Of a stretch of DNA of 10,359 nucleotides, positions 5,709-10,359 are shown one piece after another. Within the stretch, counting starts at the first letter, position 1; the number at the start of each line of letters is the position of its first letter. The translations under genes and the position numbers were made by a program. This DNA comes from CALBTQ01 sp036743315. Its GTDB lineage: Bacteria; Lernaellota; Lernaellaia; Lernaellales; Lernaellaceae. Under the pieces are notes generated by a model, which saw nothing but the letters and a program-made list of their open reading frames with translations, searched no databases and had not been told where the DNA came from. The stretch is from NCBI GenBank assembly GCA_036743315.1, contig DAINPV010000123.1, positions 1 to 10,359 of the forward strand, given 5' to 3'.

Positions 5709-6911
5709 ATGTCTAAAACACAAGCGATCATCAAACAGACCGAAACCTACGGCGCGCATAATTACAAGCCCCTTCCGGTCGTCATCGAAAGAGCGCATGG
5801 CGTTTGGATGTACGACGTGGAAGGCGTTAGGTACCTCGATTGCCTGTCCGCCTATTCGGCCGTCAGCCACGGCCACGGCCATCCGCGCGTGCTAAAGGCG
5901 ATGCACGAGCAGGCCGACAAGCTCGTGGTCACCAGTCGTGCGTTTTACAACGATCAACTCGGTCCCTGGTGCCAGGAACTGTGCGAATTGGCCGGCATGG
6001 AAATGGCGCTGCCGATGAACACCGGCGCCGAGGCCGTCGAAACGGCGATCAAAGCCGTACGCAAATGGGGCTATCGCGTCAAGGGCGTGCCCAAGTACCA
6101 GGCGAAGATCATCTGCTGCGCCGACAATTTCCACGGCCGCACGACGACCGTGGTCAGCTTCTCCAGCGACGAACTGTATCGCGAGGATTTCGGTCCGTTC
6201 ACGCCGGGTTTTGCAATCATTCCTTACGGCGATGTCGAGGCGCTGAAAAACGCGATCGACGAAAACACCATCGCCTTCCTCGTCGAACCGATTCAGGGCG
6301 AAGCGGGCGTGTGCGTTCCGCCGGCCGGTTATCTGGAAGCGGTGCGCGAGGTGTGCAAGAAAAACAACGTGCTGTTGGTCTTCGACGAAATCCAGACCGG
6401 CCTGGGCCGCACCGGCAAGCTCTTCTGCTGGCAACACGAAGACGCCAAGCCCGATCTGATGTGCCTGGGTAAAGCATTGGGCGGCGGTTGCGTGCCCATC
6501 AGCGCGGTCGTCGGCCGCAAAGACGTACTCGAGTTGTTTCGCCCCGGCGAGCATGGTTCGACATTCGGCGGCATGCCGCTGTCCTGCGCGGTCAGCCGCG
6601 AAGCCCTGCGCGTGTTGGTCGAAGAAGACCTTACCGGCCGCGCCGTGCGTTTGGGGGCGCGCCTGTACGAAGGCTTGAAGGCCATCCGCTGCGATCAGAT
6701 CAAGGAAGTGCGCGGCAAGGGCTTGTTGTTGGCCGTGGAATTCAAAGAAGGTCCGCGCACCGCGCGTCAGGTATGTGAAGCGTTGCAGGCCGAGGGAATC
6801 CTCTGCAAGGAAACCCATGCGACGACCGTGCGTTTCGCGCCGCCGTTGGTCATTACCGAAGAGCAGATCGACATGATTATCGCCGCGGCGAAAAAAGTTC
6901 TGGAAGGCTGA
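5709..6911 (+). CDS. rocD: Ornithine aminotransferase (ornithine--oxo-acid transaminase)
   Basis: This gene encodes a 400-residue, full-length class III PLP-dependent aminotransferase that moves the delta-amino group of ornithine to 2-oxoglutarate, yielding glutamate semialdehyde (arginine/ornithine to proline/glutamate metabolism, cytoplasm). Family hallmarks line up with ornithine aminotransferases throughout: YGAHNYKPLPVVI (14-26), LSAYSAVSHGHGHP (46-59), TSRAFYND (75-82), NTGAEAVE (104-111), NFHGRT (140-145), EPIQGEAG (193-200), VFDEIQTGLGRTG (224-236), LGKALGGG (253-260) with the PLP lysine Lys255, and PGEHGSTFGG (279-288). Residues equivalent to the human substrate-binding set are present: Tyr19, Tyr49, Arg144 and Glu198. 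This favours ornithine over acetylornithine or GABA aminotransferase. No other arginine-catabolic gene is adjacent, so it seems to be a stand-alone unit. Confidence 0.95.
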   Translation: MSKTQAIIKQTETYGAHNYKPLPVVIERAHGVWMYDVEGVRYLDCLSAYSAVSHGHGHPRVLKAMHEQADKLVVTSRAFYNDQLGPWCQELCELAGMEMALPMNTGAEAVETAIKAVRKWGYRVKGVPKYQAKIICCADNFHGRTTTVVSFSSDELYREDFGPFTPGFAIIPYGDVEALKNAIDENTIAFLVEPIQGEAGVCVPPAGYLEAVREVCKKNNVLLVFDEIQTGLGRTGKLFCWQHEDAKPDLMCLGKALGGGCVPISAVVGRKDVLELFRPGEHGSTFGGMPLSCAVSREALRVLVEEDLTGRAVRLGARLYEGLKAIRCDQIKEVRGKGLLLAVEFKEGPRTARQVCEALQAEGILCKETHATTVRFAPPLVITEEQIDMIIAAAKKVLEG

Positions 6912-6923
6912 TCGCCATTTCGG

Positions 6924-6932
6924 TGTTATATT
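6924..6932 (+). promoter_or_regulatory. Possible extended -10 promoter for eno
   Basis: TG-T-TATATT at 6924-6932 fits an extended -10 element (five of six in the hexamer) but has no recognisable -35. It would give a leader of about 85 bases. A strong AGGAG ribosome site at 7011-7015 lies seven bases before the eno ATG. Confidence 0.25.
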
Positions 6933-7022
6933 GAAGCGTAAATCGTGAAGTGCTTTTAATCGTCAACGGGTGGGACGGGGTCGTTATCCCATCGTGACAT
7001 TTAGTGTGAGAGGAGTCTGATT

Positions 7023-8309
7023 ATGGCTAAAATTACGAAAGTGTTCGCGCGCGAGATTCTCGACAGCCGCGGCAATCCGACCGTTGAAGTGGATCTGACC
7101 ACCGACGCGGGCGTCAGCGTACGCGCGGGTGTGCCCTCCGGCGCCAGCACCGGTTCGCACGAGGCCGTGGAATTGCGCGACGGCGACAAAGGCCGGTACA
7201 GCGGCAAAGGCGTACTCAAGGCCGTCGCCAACGTCAACGAGATCATCGCGCCCAAGGTCATCGGCAAGCCGGTGGCCGATCAGGAAGCCATCGACAACCT
7301 GTTGATCGAACTCGACGGCACTCCCAACAAAGGCAAACTCGGAGCGAACGCAATCCTGGGCGTTTCGCTGGCCGTTGTGCGCGCGGCGGCCCAGGAAGCC
7401 GGCGTGCCGCTGCACCAGCAGATCGTCAAATCCGACAGCGCGACGCTGCTGCCCGTGCCGATGATGAACATTCTCAACGGCGGCGCTCACGCGGCAAACA
7501 ACGTCGACATTCAGGAGTTCATGATCGTTCCCGCCGGCGCGCCGAATTTTCGGGAAGCGTTACGCTACGGCTCCGAAGTCTTCCATGCGTTGAAGAAAGT
7601 GCTCAACGACAAAGGCTACTCGACCGGTGTGGGCGACGAGGGCGGTTTCGCGCCCAACTGTGCCTCCAACGAGGAAGCGCTGCAATTGATCGTCAAGGCC
7701 ATCGAGAAAGCCGGCTATCGCCCGGGCGAAGACATCTTCCTGGCCCTGGACGTCGCCGCCAACGAAATGCTCAACAAGGACGGCTCCTATTCGTTTCCGG
7801 CCGAGAATATGAACAATGTGTCGGTGACCGAGGTGATTGACTTTTATCGCGGTCTGCTGGCCAAGTACCCGATCATTTCGATCGAGGACGGTTTGGCCGA
7901 AGACGATTGGGACGGTTGGAAGTTGTTGACCAAGGAACTGGGCAAGAAGGTCCAACTCGTCGGCGACGACCTGTTCGTCACCAACCCCGAGCGTTTACGT
8001 CGCGGCATCAGCGGCGGCATCGCCAACTCGATTCTGATCAAGCTCAATCAGATCGGCACGCTCACTGAAACGCTCGACGTGATCGCCATGGCGCGCGAAG
8101 CCGGTTACACCCAGGTGGTCAGCCACCGCAGCGGTGAAACCTGCGATTCGTTCCTGGCCACGCTGGCCGTTGCCTGCAGCACCGGGCAAGTAAAAACTGG
8201 CAGCCTGTGCCGTTCGGAACGCCTGGCCAAGTACAACGAACTGCTGCGCATCGAGGAACAACTCGAAGGGCAGGCGCGGTGGATCGGCAAGAACGCATTT
8301 CCGCGATGA
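7023..8309 (+). CDS. eno: Enolase (phosphopyruvate hydratase)
   Basis: This gene encodes a 428-residue enolase, the normal bacterial length, which interconverts 2-phosphoglycerate and phosphoenolpyruvate in glycolysis and gluconeogenesis. The N-terminal domain has REILDSRGNPTVEVD and the mobile lid VPSGASTGSHEA (38-48). The barrel carries NGGAHAANNVDIQEFM (Glu165), GDEGGFAP (Glu206), the Mg ligands Asp243, Glu288 and Asp315, the base Lys340 in LIKLNQIGT, SHRSGET (367-373) and Lys391 in VKTG. All catalytic and metal residues are therefore present. One normally conserved stretch differs: the usual SGETEDTxIADLAVA is SGETCDSFLATLAVAC (370-385), with Cys374 where Glu is expected. AGGAG at 7011-7015 fixes the start. 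The stop overlaps the start of the next gene (ATGA). Confidence 0.98.
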   Translation: MAKITKVFAREILDSRGNPTVEVDLTTDAGVSVRAGVPSGASTGSHEAVELRDGDKGRYSGKGVLKAVANVNEIIAPKVIGKPVADQEAIDNLLIELDGTPNKGKLGANAILGVSLAVVRAAAQEAGVPLHQQIVKSDSATLLPVPMMNILNGGAHAANNVDIQEFMIVPAGAPNFREALRYGSEVFHALKKVLNDKGYSTGVGDEGGFAPNCASNEEALQLIVKAIEKAGYRPGEDIFLALDVAANEMLNKDGSYSFPAENMNNVSVTEVIDFYRGLLAKYPIISIEDGLAEDDWDGWKLLTKELGKKVQLVGDDLFVTNPERLRRGISGGIANSILIKLNQIGTLTETLDVIAMAREAGYTQVVSHRSGETCDSFLATLAVACSTGQVKTGSLCRSERLAKYNELLRIEEQLEGQARWIGKNAFPR

Positions 8310-8959
8310 AGCGCTCGCTGATTATCTTTTTTTTGGCTTGCGTAATTGCGCTGGCGGCATGTGCCGCGCCGCCGGCTGACGTTTTTGAAACCGGCTCGTT
8401 TCCCGCCGAGCCGGTTTCTTCCATTTATGTGGTCGCAGCAGGCCAGTTGCCGCCCATCGCGGCGGCCACCGTGCTTGCCGATATCAAAGCCGAATTTACC
8501 CTGCCGGTGGAAAAGCGTTTCCAAGCAGCCGCTTTCGCCGCGACCGATTCAAACGATCTGCTGACGCGCCTACGCGAACTGCGCGGCGATCGCCCGCTGT
8601 CCACGGCGATGGTCGTGCTGACCGATCGACCCCTGTTGGCCGCCAACCCGGCCATTTCCTCGATCGGCGTGGCTGTGCCGGCGCTGCGTTCGCTGGTTGT
8701 GGCGACGACTGAATTCCAGAGGCGGGATCAAATGATGGAACAGCGTGATGCCGACGATTACTCCCGCCTGTTCTTCCATTTGTTCGCGCATGCCTTGGGT
8801 GTCGGACACGCCGACGATCCGGACTGCCTGATGCAGGATTGGATGAACGATTCGCGCCGTCTGATGGAGATTCCCGATCATTACTGCGCGGATACCTTGC
8901 GCGTCTTCCAACCCTTTTTAAAAACGCGTGTTGCCCCGCCGGTAAAAGACAAACAGTGA
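8306..8959 (+). CDS. Lipoprotein resembling archaemetzincin (M54), catalytic Glu missing
   Basis: This gene encodes a 217-residue predicted lipoprotein: signal peptide MKRSLIIFFL... with lipobox LAA-Cys19, so exported and membrane-anchored. The mature part resembles an archaemetzincin: an early strand SSIYVVAAGQLPP (38-50), VVLTDRPLL (103-111) and SLVVATTEF (129-137). It then has H158-L-F-A-H162-A-L-G165-V-G-H168, followed by C174-L-M176 and Cys194 exactly 17 residues after Met176. M54 peptidases carry HExxHxxGxxHC-x4-CxM-x17-CxxC. Here the three zinc His and the Met-turn remain, but the catalytic Glu is Leu159, the Cys after His168 is Ala169, and the last Cys is Thr197. It is probably non-proteolytic, perhaps metal-binding. 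The ATG overlaps the eno stop (ATGA) with no clear ribosome site, implying coupled translation. The M54 relationship is inferred from motif spacing. Confidence 0.85.
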   Translation: MKRSLIIFFLACVIALAACAAPPADVFETGSFPAEPVSSIYVVAAGQLPPIAAATVLADIKAEFTLPVEKRFQAAAFAATDSNDLLTRLRELRGDRPLSTAMVVLTDRPLLAANPAISSIGVAVPALRSLVVATTEFQRRDQMMEQRDADDYSRLFFHLFAHALGVGHADDPDCLMQDWMNDSRRLMEIPDHYCADTLRVFQPFLKTRVAPPVKDKQ

Positions 8960-8965
8960 CTGTTT
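8951..8965 (+). other. Weak inverted repeat around the lipoprotein stop codon
   Basis: AAACAG and CTGTTT pair perfectly with the TGA stop codon as the loop. The stem is short and A/T-rich, and the following sequence has only one extra T, so it is at best a poor terminator. No stronger terminator is seen after this gene. Confidence 0.25.
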
Positions 8966-9002
8966 TAGCAACCATGGAATTTGCCGCAAAACGGATCATC
9001 TC

Positions 9003-9031
9003 TTGACGTCACGTGGGGGGCATGTTAAGAC
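9003..9031 (+). promoter_or_regulatory. Candidate promoter for the flavoprotein gene
   Basis: TTGACG (9003-9008; five of six) is 17 bases from TAAGAC (9026-9031; three of six). Two palindromes, TGACGTCA (9004-9011) and CACGTG (9010-9015), overlap each other and the -35, which would suit a regulator site. It would give a leader of about 110 bases. Confidence 0.33.
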
Positions 9032-9082
9032 GGGCGCGCGATCAAACTCGAAGAATTCTCGTTTGAATTTCGGCGCATTACG

Positions 9083-9135
9083 GCCTGCCGCCAACCCCGG
9101 CCGCCTGCGGCGGAGACCAGGCGTCGTCAACGACG
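9083..9135 (+). promoter_or_regulatory. GC-rich hairpin cluster in the flavoprotein leader
   Basis: GCCTGCCGCC (9083-9092) can pair with GGCGG (9109-9113) and, after a four-base bulge, CAGGC (9118-9122). An inner alternative, GCCGC-CT-GCGGC (9100-9111), excludes that pairing. A third perfect repeat, CGTCGT-CA-ACGACG (9122-9135), ends four bases before the ribosome site GAGG (9139-9142). No T-run follows, so this is not an ordinary terminator. A role in translation control is possible but unproven. Confidence 0.3.
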
Positions 9136-9147
9136 ATCGAGGTGGCG

Positions 9148-10359
9148 ATGAGCAAAGTCTATTTCAGTTGTTGGGGCGATGCCGTTATCGACAACCGGGA
9201 GAAACCGGTTGCCGAATGGACAGCGCCGGAAGGACTGAAACTTCCCTTTACCTATGAACAACAAGACGATGTGCGCGCGTTCATCGGGTGGGACGGTTTT
9301 TTCCTGGCCGACGCGAGCGTCTCGATCATCGCGTTGTGTCGCGCCTATCTGGAAGCGGTGCAGGCCGAAGCGAGTTGCGGCGAATGTTATCCCTGCCGCG
9401 TCGGCACGCAGATTGCCGCCGAGTTGCTCGGCAAGCTCTGCGCGGGAACCGCGACCACCGAAGACCTCGGGCAGTTGCACGCGTTGTTGCTCGACATCAA
9501 ACAGGCGTCCAAATGCCAGGTGGGGCAGACCTCGCCGACTCCCGTGCTTAAAGCGCTGGAGCATTTCGCCCTCGAGTTCGATCGCAGCATCGAATCGGGC
9601 AAGACCATCGCTCCGGTCAAATTGTTGACCCGCGTCAGCGCGCCATGCCGCGAGGCCTGCCCGGCGCATCTGGATATCCCGTTGTATGTGGAAAACATCC
9701 GCAAGCGCCGGTATGCCGCCGGCAGCGACGTCGCCCGCGACAATTGCGTGATGCCTTGCGTGCTCGGCCGCGTCTGCGTTCGTCCCTGCGAATTCAATTG
9801 CCGCCGCGCCAATGTTGACGAACCGATTCAGATCAAATACCTCAAACGTTTTGCCGCCGATTATGAAATGGATCACGGCTTAATTCCCGCGCGCAATCGT
9901 CGCGCCAAAGCGAACGTCACCGGCAAACGCGTGGCGGTCATCGGCGCTGGTCCGGCCGGTCTGGCGGCGGCGGAAAAACTGGCGCTCGCCGGACACGACG
10001 TGACGATTTTCGAAGCGCTCAGCGAAGGCGGCGGCATGGCCGCGGTGGGCATTCCCGATTATCGTCTGCCGCGCAAAGTGTTGCGCCGAGATATCGATTA
10101 CATCGCCGCGTTGGGCGTGCAGATTCTCTACAACAAACGCGTGGGCGATGACGGTTTCACCTGGGCCGATCTGCGCGGCATGGGCTTCGATGCGATCTTC
10201 ATCGGCATCGGCGCACATCATTCCAACCGCCTGGGCGTGGAAAACGAGGACGCCGGCTATAAGGGCTTCATCCATGGCGTGAATCTACTGCGCGCTGTCG
10301 CCCTCGGGCATGAGGTGATGCAGGGCCGTAAGATGGTTGTGGTCGGCGGCGGCAACGTC
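9148..10359 (+). CDS. NuoF-type Fe-S / GltD-type FAD oxidoreductase fusion, 3' end beyond window
   Basis: The frame is open for 404 residues to the right edge. Residues 40-145 resemble the C-terminal iron-sulfur domain of NADH dehydrogenase subunit NuoF: GWDGFFLADASVSII, then SCGECYPCRVGT (Cys77, Cys80, Cys83), the later SKCQVGQ (Cys123) and a Phe-rich helix; these four Cys should hold one [4Fe-4S] cluster. Residues 160-235 are the N-terminal two-cluster domain of glutamate synthase small subunit: APCREACPAHLDIP, then CVMPCVLGRVCVRPCEFNC. From 260 comes the FAD-binding VAVIGAGPAGLAAA, then GGMAAVGIPDYRLPRKVL (295-312). The second Rossmann motif, VVVGGGNV, is cut by the edge. The family passes electrons between NAD(P)H and partner subunits; the partner is not visible here. 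GAGG at 9139-9142 supports the ATG. NuoF's FMN/NADH-binding half is absent. Confidence 0.9.
   Translation, partial: MSKVYFSCWGDAVIDNREKPVAEWTAPEGLKLPFTYEQQDDVRAFIGWDGFFLADASVSIIALCRAYLEAVQAEASCGECYPCRVGTQIAAELLGKLCAGTATTEDLGQLHALLLDIKQASKCQVGQTSPTPVLKALEHFALEFDRSIESGKTIAPVKLLTRVSAPCREACPAHLDIPLYVENIRKRRYAAGSDVARDNCVMPCVLGRVCVRPCEFNCRRANVDEPIQIKYLKRFAADYEMDHGLIPARNRRAKANVTGKRVAVIGAGPAGLAAAEKLALAGHDVTIFEALSEGGGMAAVGIPDYRLPRKVLRRDIDYIAALGVQILYNKRVGDDGFTWADLRGMGFDAIFIGIGAHHSNRLGVENEDAGYKGFIHGVNLLRAVALGHEVMQGRKMVVVGGGNV

Noticed and set aside
5892..6818. Minus-strand open frame of 308 codons opposite rocD
   Set aside because: Antisense to a well-conserved aminotransferase; the product is His/Phe/Ala-rich with no domain, as expected from complementing GC-biased codons.
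6971..6991. TGGGA/TCCCA stem in the eno leader as an RNA element
   Set aside because: Five pairs and an eleven-base loop, no further structure and no recognisable riboswitch core; likely chance.
8207..8305. Longer start for the M54-like lipoprotein inside eno
   Set aside because: It would bury the signal peptide behind 33 basic residues translated from the out-of-frame eno coding sequence.
9127..9876. Minus-strand open frame of 249 codons opposite the flavoprotein gene
   Set aside because: The sense strand has Fe-S and FAD motifs throughout; the antisense product shows no family features.
1..10359. Novel multi-gene defence, toxin-antitoxin or mobile element system
   Set aside because: No transposase, integrase, nuclease, helicase, methylase, toxin-antitoxin pair, terminal repeats or tRNA-associated attachment site could be found; the genes are mostly separate units of metabolism, envelope and signalling.

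Overview
The window looks like a chromosomal segment (no phage, IS, tRNA, rRNA or CRISPR seen) from a moderately GC-rich Gram-negative bacterium. Two lipoproteins with signal peptidase II sites, a DUF4388 + TPR protein, and a NuoF-like/GltD-like fusion flavoprotein suggest a deltaproteobacterium- or myxobacterium-like lineage, possibly an uncultured relative. That placement is inference from protein style, not a phylogeny.

Layout. Positions 1-2272 are read on the minus strand: a Cys23 lipoprotein with an Asp-rich stalk (1451-2272), followed 44 bases later by a radical SAM enzyme (1-1406) that runs off the left edge. A 180-base divergent promoter region (2273-2452) separates them from the plus-strand genes. 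These are an alpha/beta hydrolase with a complete Ser/Asp/His triad (2453-3343), a DUF4388/TPR protein with a long acidic linker (3456-5099), a small membrane protein (5228-5590), ornithine aminotransferase rocD (5709-6911) and enolase eno (7023-8309). Next comes a lipoprotein whose start overlaps the eno stop by four bases (8306-8959). Last is the first 404 codons of a flavoprotein joining a NuoF-type iron-sulfur domain to a GltD-type oxidoreductase (9148-right edge).

How the genes relate. Most plus-strand genes are separated by 110-190 bases, and candidate sigma-70-like promoters can be proposed in the gaps, so they are probably independent units, not one operon. The clear exception is eno and the downstream lipoprotein, which share an ATGA junction and are very likely translationally coupled. 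RocD, enolase and the flavoprotein are central or redox metabolism; the rest are envelope, signalling or unassigned functions.

Most interesting item. The lipoprotein coupled to enolase carries the archaemetzincin (peptidase M54) zinc signature with its three His ligands, its CxM turn and the exact 17-residue spacing to the next Cys. The catalytic Glu is replaced by Leu, and two of the four structural-zinc Cys are missing. It appears to be a secreted, membrane-anchored pseudo-metalloprotease. I see no convincing new multi-gene defence or mobile system in this window.
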